Notes: a model not told the origin generated them from the letters alone. A stretch of 64,000 nt of DNA from Sinomonas atrocyanea (GCF_001577305.1 NZ_CP014518.1:1736001-1800000), one strand, 5' to 3'. Counted from the first letter of the stretch, positions 1 to 8,934 are shown. Numbers and translations are program-made.

Positions 1-1
1 C

Positions 2-235
2 CTGCTCATCGCCTTCTCGCCGGTGGTCTCCGGGTCGAAGACGTCGATGATCCCCGGTGCGCACTTCGCCTGGTTCCCGCTGAGCAACCCCGGCATCGTC
101 TCGATCCCGCTCGCCTTCGCCCTCGGCTGGCTCGGCACGGTCCTCGACAAGCGGCGGGAGGATCCGGCCAAGCAGGCGGAGATGGAGGTCCGGTCCCTCA
201 CCGGCGTGGGCGCCGAGAAGGCGGTCTCGCACTAG
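2..235 (+). CDS. Sodium/solute symporter (acetate/cation symporter type), C-terminal fragment
   Basis: The frame is open from the window edge and ends at TAG, leaving about 77 residues. It shows the end of one membrane segment, a second one (roughly residues 24-45 of the fragment, rich in Pro, Gly, Ile, Val) and then a charged tail (DKRRED...) ending in GAEKAVSH. This tail is what I recall for ActP-like members of the solute:sodium symporter family, which take up acetate and other short carboxylates. The family call rests on a short C-terminus, so the substrate is not established. A strong hairpin follows directly. Confidence 0.6.
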   Translation: MLIAFSPVVSGSKTSMIPGAHFAWFPLSNPGIVSIPLAFALGWLGTVLDKRREDPAKQAEMEVRSLTGVGAEKAVSH

Positions 236-252
236 CGTCACCCTCGCGCACG

Positions 253-293
253 ACGGCGGGCGGCGGCTCCCAGCGGGGGCCGCCGCCCGCCGT
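253..293. terminator. Hairpin terminator after the symporter
   Basis: Perfect 15-bp inverted repeat (253-267 with 279-293) with an 11-nt loop. There is no long T tract, as is common in high-GC actinobacteria. It lies between convergent genes and may serve both. A second possible pairing, 247-258 with 321-332, encloses it. Confidence 0.7.
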
Positions 294-332
294 GGTTCCG
301 GGCAGCGCGGGCCGGGCACGCGCCGTCGTGCG

Positions 333-857
333 TCAGCGGGGCTGGATCCTGATGCCGTCGAGCATGAGCGGGTCGCCCTCCCAGCGGTAGGAGAGGTCGA
401 ACGCCCGGCTGCCGCAGACGAGGACCCCCTCGGCGGTGCCGCGGGGCCGCTGGCCGGCGCGGGCGAGCGAGTCGGCCCGCTGGATGTCGGCGGCGCACGT
501 CGGATCGATCTGGAGTTCGGTGAGCCTGCTCGTGAGCTCGGTCTCGCTCAGGTGCTGCTTGAGGGCCGGGGTGAACTCGCCGTAGGCGCGGGAGAGGTTG
601 CCCGAGGCGAGGTCGGCGCTCATCTGCTCGGAGGCCCGCTTGACGCCCGCGCCGGGGCTGAAGACCACGAGCGCCAGGACCACCGCCGCGGCCACGGCGA
701 GGAGGGCTGCGGCGCCGCCCACGCCCAGCCCGATCCACAGCCACGGGCTCCGCTTCCTCGGCGCCCCGCCCGGCCCCGCCCACAGCTCCTGCGGGGTGGG
801 CTCGCGGGGCCGCTCCATGCGGGCCTGGCTCTGGTTGGGCAGCTGGGGGAACGTCAT
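333..857 (-). CDS. Membrane-anchored hypothetical protein (DUF4878-like fold)
   Basis: 174 residues. A polar, Pro/Arg-rich N-terminus (about 1-37) precedes one strong membrane segment (about 40-68, Ala/Val/Leu) and an extracytoplasmic domain of about 100 residues (ASEQMSADLASGNLSRAY...). The layout, with a short amphipathic start followed by an NTF2-like alpha+beta domain containing two Cys (near TCAAD and LVCGS, perhaps a disulfide), is like small actinobacterial DUF4878-type proteins. Function is unknown. It is convergent with the symporter and lies on the same strand downstream of the Lrp gene, only 21 nt from its end, so the two may be cotranscribed. Confidence 0.55.
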   Translation of the reverse strand: MTFPQLPNQSQARMERPREPTPQELWAGPGGAPRKRSPWLWIGLGVGGAAALLAVAAAVVLALVVFSPGAGVKRASEQMSADLASGNLSRAYGEFTPALKQHLSETELTSRLTELQIDPTCAADIQRADSLARAGQRPRGTAEGVLVCGSRAFDLSYRWEGDPLMLDGIRIQPR

Positions 858-878
858 CGTGCGGGTCAGTCCTCGGCG

Positions 879-1355
879 CTAGGCGGGCGGTCGGGGGCCC
901 CTCGCGAGGAGCGGGTCCATCCTGAATGGTATGAGGTCGCCCATCGCGAGGGCGGTATCGGTCCGCTCGACGCCGTCCACGGCGAGGATCTTGCCGTTGA
1001 TCCTGAACAGGTCCTCGGCGTCGAGGGCCACGACCCGGAGCAGCAGGTCGGCTGTCCCGGTGAGGCCGTGCCCCTCGAGGACCTCGGGAATCCCGGCGAT
1101 GTGCTCGGTGATCTCGGCGAGCTTGCGCTGCTGGACGTGGACGGTGATGAACGCCAGCAGGGGATAGCCGAGGGCCGCCGGGCTGATGCGGCGGTCGAAG
1201 CCGAGGAACACGTGGCCGGCCTCGAGGCGCGCGAGCCTCGCCTGCACCGTGTTCCGGGAGAGGCCCAGTTCCTGGGCGAGGGCCACGACGGTGCGGCGGG
1301 GATCCTCGGACAGCGCCCGCAGGATCCGGGCGTCGGTGGCGTCGACGACGTGCAT
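879..1355 (-). CDS. Lrp/AsnC-family transcriptional regulator
   Basis: 158 residues from ATG 1355. An N-terminal winged HTH (DATDARILRALSEDPR..., LSRNTVQARLARLE) is followed by an AsnC/RAM ligand-binding domain (GYPLLAFITVHV..., HGLTGTADLLLRVVA). A longer GTG start at 1397 is possible, but 1355 gives the usual family length and has a TANNNT box (TAGCCT on the minus strand, plus coordinates 1363-1368) exactly 7 nt upstream, which fits a leaderless transcript. It is divergent from the 2-oxoacid dehydrogenase operon. Lrp-type BkdR proteins control such operons in response to branched-chain amino or keto acids, so this is probably its local regulator; the direction of control cannot be read here. 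Confidence 0.85.
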   Translation of the reverse strand: MHVVDATDARILRALSEDPRRTVVALAQELGLSRNTVQARLARLEAGHVFLGFDRRISPAALGYPLLAFITVHVQQRKLAEITEHIAGIPEVLEGHGLTGTADLLLRVVALDAEDLFRINGKILAVDGVERTDTALAMGDLIPFRMDPLLARGPRPPA

Positions 1356-1362
1356 GGTGCGC

Positions 1363-1505
1363 AGGCTAGCACGCTCCGGACCTGTCAGTTTGGGCACCGT
1401 GCGCAGTGTGCGTGCGATTGGTTGTACCCCCTGATGGTTGTGAGTATCGTCACATTAACCCGGCGGCCCACAGGCCTCCCGAGATCAGAGAGGGATGCGT
1501 ACCCA
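1363..1505. promoter_or_regulatory. Divergent promoter region, Lrp regulator / bkd operon
   Basis: Holds the minus-strand -10 candidate (AGGCTA on plus, 1363-1368) of the regulator gene and the leader of bkdA. A purine-rich AGAGAGGG at 1487-1494 lies 11 nt before GTG 1506 and supports that start. A TTGGTT at 1418-1423 could be the -35 of the rightward promoter. This is the expected place for Lrp binding; no clear palindrome stands out. Confidence 0.4.
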
Positions 1506-2645
1506 GTGTCCAGCTACCAGATGTCGACCGGCGACGACGGCTCGCCGATCCAGCTTCTCTCCCCCCACGGCGAACGCCGGCCCCATGAACGGTACGACGC
1601 CCTCGTGGCCGACCTCGGCCCCGAGGCCCTCGCCTCGCTCTACGAGGACATGGTGGTCGCCCGCCGCATCGACGCCGAGGGGACGGCCCTCCAGCGCCAG
1701 GGCCAGCTCGGCCTGTGGCCGCCGTTCCTCGGCCAGGAGGCCGCGCAGATCGGCTCGGCCCACGCCATTGCACCCGATGACTTCATCTTCGCCAGCTACC
1801 GGGAGATCGCGGTCGCCTACGCCCGCGGCATCCCGCTCCCGGACCTCATGCGGCAGTGGCGCGGCGCCGCGAACGCGGGCTGGGACCCGTTCCGGCACAA
1901 CATGGCACCGACCCAGGTGGTGATCGGCGCCCAGTCCCTGCACGCCGTCGGGTACGCCATGGGCGTCCAGTTCGACGGCGCGGAGACCGCCGTCATCACC
2001 TACTTCGGCGACGGCGCCACGAGCCAGGGCGACGTGAACGAGTCGATGGTCTTCGCGGCCAGCTTCCAGGCCCCGGTCGTGTTCTTCTGCCAGAACAACC
2101 ACTGGGCGATCTCCGAGCCCGTGGGCGTGCAGGCCCACGTGCCGATCGGGCTCCGCGCGCCCGGGTTCGGCATCCCGAGCGCGCGGATCGACGGCAACGA
2201 CGTCCTCGCCTGCCTCGCCGCGACCCGTGAGGCCCTCGGGCGGGCCCGCTCGGGCAACGGACCCTCGTACATCGAGGCGGTCACCTACCGGATGGGCGCC
2301 CACACCACCGCGGACGATCCCACGAGGTACCGCGACGCGAACGAGCTCGAGGACTGGCGCGGCCGCGACCCGATCTCCCGGCTCGAGGCGTACCTGCGCG
2401 CCGAGGGCGTCCTCGACGACGGCCTCCGGGCCCGGGCCGCCGAGAAGGCCGACGACGTCGCCGCCGCCCTGCGCGAGGCCACGATCCACATGCCCGATCC
2501 CGCGCCGGGGGAGCTCTTCGAGCATGTCTACGCCGGGCCGCACGCGGCCCTGGACCGGCAGCGCGAGCACTTCGAGCGGTTCCACGCCGGGTTCGACGAC
2601 CACGCCGCGCACGCCGCCGGCGCACACACGGAGGGGGCCCGCTGA
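1506..2645 (+). CDS. bkdA: Branched-chain 2-oxoacid (or pyruvate) dehydrogenase E1 alpha subunit
   Basis: 379 residues. Thiamine-diphosphate-dependent decarboxylase subunit that acts with E1 beta to transfer the acyl group to the lipoyl arm of E2. The ThDP motif is present as GDG (168-170) and NN (197-198); MGAHTTADDPTRYR near residue 260 is the phosphorylation-loop region of E1 alpha. The frame is open far upstream (from 552), but conservation and the SD-like AGAGAGGG favour GTG 1506; ATG 1521 is the alternative. It overlaps bkdB by one base. The operon partners match M. tuberculosis Rv2497c-Rv2495c, whose products oxidise branched-chain keto acids, and the nearby leucine genes support that substrate over pyruvate. 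No E3 gene is in the window. Confidence 0.88.
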   Translation: MSSYQMSTGDDGSPIQLLSPHGERRPHERYDALVADLGPEALASLYEDMVVARRIDAEGTALQRQGQLGLWPPFLGQEAAQIGSAHAIAPDDFIFASYREIAVAYARGIPLPDLMRQWRGAANAGWDPFRHNMAPTQVVIGAQSLHAVGYAMGVQFDGAETAVITYFGDGATSQGDVNESMVFAASFQAPVVFFCQNNHWAISEPVGVQAHVPIGLRAPGFGIPSARIDGNDVLACLAATREALGRARSGNGPSYIEAVTYRMGAHTTADDPTRYRDANELEDWRGRDPISRLEAYLRAEGVLDDGLRARAAEKADDVAAALREATIHMPDPAPGELFEHVYAGPHAALDRQREHFERFHAGFDDHAAHAAGAHTEGAR

Positions 2646-3664
2646 TGGCCGGGATGACGTTCGCCAAGGCGCTCAACGCAGGCCTGCGCAAGGCGATGGA
2701 GCGGGACCCCAAGGTCGTGCTCATGGGCGAGGACATCGGCCGCCTCGGCGGGGTGTTCCGCATCACCGACGGGCTCCAGAAGGACTTCGGCGCCCACCGG
2801 GTCATCGACACGCCGCTCGCGGAGTCCGGCATCATGGGCACTGCCATCGGCATGGCCTACCGGGGCTACCGACCCGTCGTGGAGATCCAGTTCGACGGCT
2901 TCGTGTACCCGGCCTTCGACCAGATCGTCTCCCAGGTCGCCAAGATGCACTACCGCACCCGGGGCGCCGTGACCCTGCCGATCACCCTGCGCCTGCCCTA
3001 CGGCGGGGGCATCGGCTCGCCCGAGCACCACTCCGAGTCGCCGGAGGCGTACTTCGCGCACACCGCCGGGCTGCGCGTCGTCTCGCCCTCCACCCCGCAG
3101 GATGCGTACACGATGATGCAGGAGGCCATCGCCTGCGACGACCCGGTGGTGTTCCTCGAGCCCAAGCGCCGCTACCACGACAAGGGCGAGGTCGACGAGG
3201 GCCTCGGGCCGGGCGCCGGGGCGCTGCCGATGGGCTCGGCCCGGATCGCCGCGGAGGGGAGCGACGTCACCCTCCTCGCCTATGGGCCGATGGTGAAGAC
3301 GTGCCTCGACGCCGCGGTCGCGGCCTCCGACGAGGGGGTGTCCATCGAGGTGATCGACCTGAGGTCCCTCTCGCCGGTGGACTACGGCCCGCTCGAGGCG
3401 TCGGTGCGGAAGACGGGCCGGCTCGTCATCGCGCACGAGGCCTCGCAGACGCTCGGGCTCGGCGCCGAGCTGGCCGCCGTCCTCACCGAGCGGTGCTTCT
3501 ACCACCTCGAGCACGCCCCGGTGCGCGTGACCGGCTTCGACGTGCCCTACCCTCCGTCCAAGCTCGAGTTCCACCACCTGCCTGACCTGGACCGGATCCT
3601 CGACGGCGTGGACCGCGCCCTGGACAGGCCCAACTCCCTCAGCGGACTGGAGGATGGGGCATGA
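2645..3664 (+). CDS. bkdB: Branched-chain 2-oxoacid dehydrogenase E1 beta subunit
   Basis: 339 residues. Transketolase-like pyrimidine-binding N-terminal domain (VLMGEDIGRLGGVFRIT; the conserved Glu of GEDIG activates ThDP) and C-terminal transketolase domain (SDVTLLAYGPMVKTCLDAA..., EVIDLRSLSPVD, VIAHEASQT). It forms the alpha2beta2 E1 with the preceding product. ATG 2645 shares its A with the TGA stop of bkdA, and the gene overlaps bkdC by 4 nt, so the three are translationally coupled. The length is typical of the family. Confidence 0.92.
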   Translation: MAGMTFAKALNAGLRKAMERDPKVVLMGEDIGRLGGVFRITDGLQKDFGAHRVIDTPLAESGIMGTAIGMAYRGYRPVVEIQFDGFVYPAFDQIVSQVAKMHYRTRGAVTLPITLRLPYGGGIGSPEHHSESPEAYFAHTAGLRVVSPSTPQDAYTMMQEAIACDDPVVFLEPKRRYHDKGEVDEGLGPGAGALPMGSARIAAEGSDVTLLAYGPMVKTCLDAAVAASDEGVSIEVIDLRSLSPVDYGPLEASVRKTGRLVIAHEASQTLGLGAELAAVLTERCFYHLEHAPVRVTGFDVPYPPSKLEFHHLPDLDRILDGVDRALDRPNSLSGLEDGA

Positions 3665-5082
3665 GCGCGGCCACGGTCGGGCCGGGATCCGGCGTGACGC
3701 GCCCGTTCCTGCTCCCGGACCTGGGCGAGGGCCTCACGGAATCCGAGATCGTCTCCTGGCGCGTCGCGGTGGGAGACTCCGTCCGCCTCAACCAGGTCAT
3801 CGGCGAGGTCGAGACCGCCAAGGCCGTCGTCGAGCTCCCGAGCCCCTACACCGGCACCGTCACGGCGCTGCTCGCCGAGCCGGGGGACGTCGTGGCCGTC
3901 GGGGCACCGATCGCCGAATTCGAGGTCGCGGCCGACGCCGGCCGCCCGCCTGCCGCTGCCGCCTCGCCTACGTCCTCGGGTGCGGCAGGGGAGGCGCCCC
4001 AGCGCCAGGCGACGCTCGTGGGCTACGGCGCCATGCCGGAGACCGGAGCACGGCCCGCGCGCCGCGCCCGCCTCTCGGTCGTGGGGCCGGCCCCGGCAGC
4101 CGAGCCGGGCGGAGCGCAGCCGGCACCCGCTCCGGCACCAGGGCCCGGCGCGGGGGAGACCGAGCCCCGCCCCGCGGAGCGTCCCCGGTCCACCCCTCCT
4201 GTGCGCAAGCTGGCCAAGGACCTCGGGGTGGACCTCGCGGGCCTGGCCGGCACGGGCCCGCGAGGGCTCATCACCCGCGACGACGTGCTCGCCTCGATCG
4301 GAACCGGTGCTGCCGGCACGGCCCCTGCGGGCACCGCCCCGGCGGCAGGCGCCCCGGCCGCCCAGCCGCCCGCCGGCGCCGTGCGCGAATCCAGGACGCC
4401 CATCAGGGGCGTGCGCAAGCACACGGCGGCGGCGATGGTCGCGAGTGCGTTCACCGCCCCCCACGCCAGCGAGTTCCTCACCGTGGACATCACGCCCGCG
4501 ATGGAGCTCCTCGGGCGGCTGCGCGAGAGCCGCGCGTTCGCGGGCCAGAAGATCACCCCGCTCACGCTCGTCGCGAAGGCCGTGCTCATCGCTCTGCGCC
4601 GGAGCCCGTCGCTCAACTCGCGCTGGGACGAGGACGCGCAGGAGATCGTCCAGTACCACTACGTGAACCTCGGCATTGCCGCCGCCACGCCCCGCGGGCT
4701 CGTGGTGCCGAACGTCAAGGACGCCCAGGAGCTCTCGCTCGCCGACCTGGCCGCTGGGATCGCCGCGCTCGCCGAGACGGCGAAGGACGGCCGCACGGCG
4801 CCGGCCGACCTGTCCGGGGGAACGATCTCCATCACCAACGTCGGCGTCTTCGGAGTCGACGCGGGCACCCCCATCCTCAACCCGGGCGAGGCCGCCATCC
4901 TGGCCATGGGCCAGGTCCGCAGGCTCCCCTGGGAGCATCAGGGCCAGATCGCCCTGCGGCAGGTGATGACGCTCTCGCTCTCCTTCGACCACCGCCTCGT
5001 GGACGGCGAGCAGGCCTCCCGGTTCCTCACCGATGTCGGTGCCATCCTCGCCGATCCGGGCATGGTACTCACCATGGTGTGA
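3661..5082 (+). CDS. bkdC: Dihydrolipoamide acyltransferase (E2) of the branched-chain 2-oxoacid dehydrogenase
   Basis: 473 residues. One lipoyl domain (about 14-90) with the lipoylated Lys at K54 in ETAKA; an Ala/Pro/Gly-rich swinging linker (about 92-175); a peripheral subunit-binding domain (about 178-215, PPVRKLAKDLGVDL, GPRGLITRDDV); a second Pro/Ala linker; then the catalytic acyltransferase domain (about 245-473) with the HRxxxDG motif, H444 and D448. It carries the acyl group to CoA and is the structural core of the complex. Last gene of the operon; a terminator hairpin follows at 5091. The dihydrolipoamide dehydrogenase must be encoded elsewhere. Confidence 0.93.
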   Translation: MSAATVGPGSGVTRPFLLPDLGEGLTESEIVSWRVAVGDSVRLNQVIGEVETAKAVVELPSPYTGTVTALLAEPGDVVAVGAPIAEFEVAADAGRPPAAAASPTSSGAAGEAPQRQATLVGYGAMPETGARPARRARLSVVGPAPAAEPGGAQPAPAPAPGPGAGETEPRPAERPRSTPPVRKLAKDLGVDLAGLAGTGPRGLITRDDVLASIGTGAAGTAPAGTAPAAGAPAAQPPAGAVRESRTPIRGVRKHTAAAMVASAFTAPHASEFLTVDITPAMELLGRLRESRAFAGQKITPLTLVAKAVLIALRRSPSLNSRWDEDAQEIVQYHYVNLGIAAATPRGLVVPNVKDAQELSLADLAAGIAALAETAKDGRTAPADLSGGTISITNVGVFGVDAGTPILNPGEAAILAMGQVRRLPWEHQGQIALRQVMTLSLSFDHRLVDGEQASRFLTDVGAILADPGMVLTMV

Positions 5083-5090
5083 CGCCCACC

Positions 5091-5134
5091 GGAAGCCCGG
5101 CTGGCCCGCGGAATCGCGGGCCCGCCGGGCTTCC
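5091..5134 (+). terminator. Terminator of the bkd operon
   Basis: Two-part stem: 11-bp arms GGAAGCCCGGC (5091-5101) and GCCGGGCTTCC (5124-5134) enclose inner arms 5103-5110 and 5115-5122 around a GAAT tetraloop. It starts 8 nt after the bkdC stop. Confidence 0.8.
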
Positions 5135-5370
5135 GTGTGTCCGGCTCCCGCTGGCCCCCGTAGTGGCACTCTGTGCAGCCGAGTACCCGGCCAGTGGGGC
5201 CCCCGCGGTCCCCTGCGTACACGGTCAGAAATCGCCCGAGTAGGGCCCCCTGGAGTCCCCGGAAAGACGGGTACGGATTACTCGGGCGCCTCATGGGCCC
5301 CAATTTTTACGCTCCTTCTATCACGCCGCCAGCAGCCCGCCGGCGGCGGCGACGGTAGGGGAGCCTGCTC
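5135..5370 (+). promoter_or_regulatory. Leader of the exported propeller/LGFP gene with a long-range inverted repeat
   Basis: The gap holds CGCCCGAGTA (5233-5242) and its exact complement TACTCGGGCG (5279-5288), enclosing a purine-rich segment, followed by an AT-rich patch (CAATTTTTACG near 5301) and GGGGAG before ATG 5371. The 10-bp arms could form a structured 5' leader or an attenuator. I recognise no known riboswitch in it. Confidence 0.3.
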
Positions 5371-8300
5371 ATGGAGCCCATCGGAAGCCTACGGATCCGC
5401 GGCCCGCGCCATGCCCGGCACCGCACCGCCAGAGTGCCCCGGAGAGCCATCTCCGCGGTGCTGGCCGGAGCGCTCGTCGGGGCGGGGCTGCTCGTGGGCA
5501 CGACGGCCTCCGCGGACGTCGGCACGATCGCGGTGGACAGCCTGCGGACGGGCTGGGACAGCAGCGAGAGCGCCCTCTCCCCGTCAGCCGTCGGGTCTAC
5601 GAACTTCGGCAAGCTGTTCTCCACCGCGGTGGACGGGCAGGTGTACGCGCAGCCGCTCGTGGTCGGCCAGACGGTCGTCGCCGCGACCGAGAACAACGCG
5701 GTCTACGGCCTCGATGCCACGACCGGCGCGGTGAAGTGGACCCGCTCCGTGGGTCCCGCGTGGCCGGCCTCGACGGTGAGCTGCGGGGACCTGGTGCCCA
5801 ACATCGGCATCACCTCCAGCCCGGTCTACGATGCGGCGACGAACAGCGTCTTCCTGACCGCGAAGACCAACGACGGGGCGAATGCGCAGCTGCCCCACTG
5901 GTACATGCACTCGATCGACATCACGACCGGCGCCGAGCGGGCCGGCTTCCCGGTGATGATCAACGGCGCCCCCACCAACGACCCCACCCACCCCTTCAAC
6001 GCGCTGACCGCGATGCAGCGGCCAGGCCTGCTGCTCATGGGCGGGGTGGTGTACGCCGGCTTCGCGAGCCACTGCGACTACAACCCCTTTGTGGGCTATG
6101 TGGTCGGGGTCTCGACGGCGGGCAAGCAGACCACGATGTGGGCCACCGAATCCGGGGTCAGCAACGCCGAGGGCGGCATCTGGCAGTCCGGCGGCGGGCT
6201 GGTCTCCGACGGGCCCGGGCGGATCCTCTTCGCCACCGGCAACGGCATCGCCCCGCAGGCCTCGCCCGGATCCTCTCCGCCGGCCACCCTGGCCGAGTCC
6301 GTGGTGCGGCTGCAGGTCGGCACGGACGGCAACCTGACGGCGAAGGACTTCTTCAGCCCGGCCGCGAACGTGAAGCTGAACCAGAACGACGCGGACCTGG
6401 GCTCCGGGGCGCCGATCGCGATCCCGGACGGCTACGGCACCTCCGCGCACCCGCACCTGATGGTGCAGACCGGCAAGGACGGGCACATCTACCTGCTCGA
6501 CCGTGACAACCTCGGGGGCATGGCCCAGGGCACCGGCGGCACCGACGCCATCGTGGACACGGCCGGACCCTACAACGGGGTGTGGGGGCGCTCCGCGTTC
6601 CTCGGCACCACGCAGGGCGGGTACGTCTACCAGGTCGAGAACAACGGCTACCTGCGCGCCTCCAAGATCGTCCCCACGAGCACGGGCGGGGTCCAGCTCG
6701 CCTCGGTCGGGACCTCGAGCGGGACCTTCGGCTTCTCCTCCGGGTCCCCCGTGGTGACCTCCTCCGGCACCGACCCGTCCACGGCGCTCGTGTGGGTCGT
6801 CTACGCCGGCGACGGCACGGGCACCAACGCCCAGCTCCGCGCGTACCGGGCCATCCCGGACAGCACCGGCAAGCTCGCCCAGGTCTTCAGCGCCCCGATC
6901 GGCACGGCGGCGAAGTTCGTCTCTGTCGCCACCAACGCCGGCAAGGTCTACGTGGGCACCCGGGACGGGCACGTCCTCGCCTTCGGCATCCCGACGCAGG
7001 CTGCCGTGGGCTCCACGAACAGCGACCTGGGCCAGGTCGCGGTCGGCACGAGCTCCACGACGGCCGTGACCATCACGGCCACGCGCGCCGTGACGATCAG
7101 CTCGATCACCACGAGCGCCCCCTTCGGGATCGGCACCTCGGCCACCTTCCCCACGTCCCTGGCCGCCGGGGCCAGCCTCTCCCTCCCCGTGACGTTCGCC
7201 CCCACGACCACCGGCGAATCAGACGGCACTCTGACCGTGAAGACCTCCGACGGCGAGACCGACCTCCTGGGCGTCCACGGCATCGGCACCAAGGACGGCC
7301 TCGGCGCCACGCCGACGTCGCTCACCTTCACCAACGTCCCGACGGGCGCAGTCAGCCGACAGACCGTCAACATCGTCAACACCGGCACGACGGCGGTCAC
7401 CGTCAGCGCCGTGACCCTGCCCACGAACTCGGCCCTCGTGGTGGATCCGACCACGGTGCCCGCGATCGGGTCCACGATCCAGCCGCTCGCCTCCGTCCCC
7501 GTGTCGGTCACGTTCACCCCGACGGTCGCGGCCACCGTGAGCGACTCGTTGACCGTGACGAGCAACCTCGGCGGAGTGACGGTGCCGATCAGCGCCACGT
7601 CCATCACCGGGGCGTCCCACCTGCAGGTCCCCGCGTCCCTCGACTTCGGCAACGTCCCGGTCGGCGGCTGGGCCACCAGTTCCTTCCAGATCCAGAACAC
7701 CGGCAACATCCCGATGACGATCACCAAGGCGAAGGCGCCGCAGGGCGTGTTCACCACCACGACCCCCGTCTCCGAGGGCCTGGTGATCCCGCCCGGGGAC
7801 TCCGTGTTCCAGAGCGTGACCTTCTCCCCGACCGCGGTCGGGCAGGCCGGGACCGCGGACACCTACTACCTCATCACGGCCGACGACGGCTCCGGCGCCC
7901 AGGAGGTCATGCTCACCGGCTACGGCGTCAACGATCCCGTCGCCGCGTACGCGCAGAAGATCGGCGCGGGGACCTGGTCCTCGCCGCTCGGACAGGCCCT
8001 CACCGCCGAGTACAGCGTGGGCACCGGCACGTGCCAGGACTACACCTCCGGCATCATCTGCTGGTCGCCCACCACGGGGACCCACGAGGTCAACGGGGCC
8101 ATCTACACCCGCTACGCCGCGGCGGGCGGCCCCAAGGGCTTCCTCGGCTTCCCGACCACGGACGAGACCAAGACCCCGGACGGCATCGGGCGGTACAACC
8201 ACTTCTCCGGCTCGGGCGGCGCCTCCATCTACTGGACGTCCACGACCGGGGCGCATGAGGTGCACGGCGCCATACGGGCCAACTGGGCGGCCTCGGGCTG

Positions 8301-8934
8301 GGAGCGGGGCCCCTTGGGCTACCCGACCACGGACGAGCTGGGCACCCCGGACGGCAAGGGCCGGTACAACCACTTCAACGGCTCCGGCGGCGCCTCCATC
8401 TACTGGACGTCGACGACGGGTGCGCACTCAGTTCGCGGGGCGATCCGGTCCAACTGGGCGGCCTCGGGCTGGGAGCGGGGACCGCTGGGCTACCCCACGA
8501 CGGATGAGATGGGCACGCCGGACGGGATCGGTCGCTACAACCACTTCAACGGCTCCAGCGGCTCCTCCATCTACTGGACCCCGACCACGGGGGCGCACTC
8601 GATCCGCGGCGCGATCCGGGCCGAGTGGGCAGCGTCCGGCTGGGAGCGGGGACCGCTGGGCTACCCGACGACCGACGAGAAGGGGACCCCCGACGGCTCG
8701 GGGCGCTACAACCACTTCTCCAAGGCGGCCTCGATCTACTGGACCCCGTGGACCGGAGCGCACTCGGTGCTCGGCGCGATCCGGGCGACGTGGGCTTCGA
8801 TGGGCTGGGAGCAGAGCTGGCTCGGCTACCCGACCTCTGACGAGTACTCCGTCCCCGTGGGACGCGCGGAGGACTTCGAGAACGGCAGCCTGACCTGGAG
8901 CTCCACCACCGGAATGGTGAACGCCTCCAGCTGA
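5371..8934 (+). CDS. Exported PQQ-type beta-propeller protein with ASH domains and LGFP repeats
   Basis: 1187 residues. A basic N-terminus, hydrophobic core and TASA|DV site near residue 48 make a signal peptide. Residues about 50-545 form a PQQ/quinoprotein-like propeller (VVAATENNAVYGLDATTGAVKWTR, KVYVGTRDGHVLAF). Three ASH/choice-of-anchor-D type immunoglobulin-like domains follow (about 545-640, 645-745, 750-855). The C-terminal 280 residues are LGFP repeats (LGYPTTDE...GRYNHF...SIYWT...GAHxVxGAIR). LGFP modules occur in mycolate-bacterial and actinobacterial wall proteins, so surface or wall attachment is likely. The start has GGGGAG 9 nt upstream. The gene stands alone between two terminators. 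No enzymatic residues are recognised; a structural or binding role is possible. Confidence 0.8.
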   Translation: MEPIGSLRIRGPRHARHRTARVPRRAISAVLAGALVGAGLLVGTTASADVGTIAVDSLRTGWDSSESALSPSAVGSTNFGKLFSTAVDGQVYAQPLVVGQTVVAATENNAVYGLDATTGAVKWTRSVGPAWPASTVSCGDLVPNIGITSSPVYDAATNSVFLTAKTNDGANAQLPHWYMHSIDITTGAERAGFPVMINGAPTNDPTHPFNALTAMQRPGLLLMGGVVYAGFASHCDYNPFVGYVVGVSTAGKQTTMWATESGVSNAEGGIWQSGGGLVSDGPGRILFATGNGIAPQASPGSSPPATLAESVVRLQVGTDGNLTAKDFFSPAANVKLNQNDADLGSGAPIAIPDGYGTSAHPHLMVQTGKDGHIYLLDRDNLGGMAQGTGGTDAIVDTAGPYNGVWGRSAFLGTTQGGYVYQVENNGYLRASKIVPTSTGGVQLASVGTSSGTFGFSSGSPVVTSSGTDPSTALVWVVYAGDGTGTNAQLRAYRAIPDSTGKLAQVFSAPIGTAAKFVSVATNAGKVYVGTRDGHVLAFGIPTQAAVGSTNSDLGQVAVGTSSTTAVTITATRAVTISSITTSAPFGIGTSATFPTSLAAGASLSLPVTFAPTTTGESDGTLTVKTSDGETDLLGVHGIGTKDGLGATPTSLTFTNVPTGAVSRQTVNIVNTGTTAVTVSAVTLPTNSALVVDPTTVPAIGSTIQPLASVPVSVTFTPTVAATVSDSLTVTSNLGGVTVPISATSITGASHLQVPASLDFGNVPVGGWATSSFQIQNTGNIPMTITKAKAPQGVFTTTTPVSEGLVIPPGDSVFQSVTFSPTAVGQAGTADTYYLITADDGSGAQEVMLTGYGVNDPVAAYAQKIGAGTWSSPLGQALTAEYSVGTGTCQDYTSGIICWSPTTGTHEVNGAIYTRYAAAGGPKGFLGFPTTDETKTPDGIGRYNHFSGSGGASIYWTSTTGAHEVHGAIRANWAASGWERGPLGYPTTDELGTPDGKGRYNHFNGSGGASIYWTSTTGAHSVRGAIRSNWAASGWERGPLGYPTTDEMGTPDGIGRYNHFNGSSGSSIYWTPTTGAHSIRGAIRAEWAASGWERGPLGYPTTDEKGTPDGSGRYNHFSKAASIYWTPWTGAHSVLGAIRATWASMGWEQSWLGYPTSDEYSVPVGRAEDFENGSLTWSSTTGMVNASS
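8191..8875 (+). repeat. LGFP tandem repeats, 171-bp (57-residue) period
   Basis: The GRYNHF element recurs with a 57-residue period (DNA near 8190, 8361, 8532, 8704), each followed by SIYWT, GAH, GAIR and WxxxGWE blocks. The middle copies are nearly identical in DNA, which suggests recent duplication or gene conversion; the last copy is diverged and degraded. Confidence 0.85.

Noticed and set aside
552..1505. Upstream extension of the bkdA frame to 552
   Set aside because: The extension runs antisense across the Lrp gene and the small membrane protein gene, has no homology to E1 alpha, and GTG 1506 has an SD-like AGAGAGGG.
8100..8930. CRISPR-like regular spacing in the 171-bp repeats
   Set aside because: The period is in frame, the units are coding LGFP repeats, and there are no short direct repeats with unique spacers.
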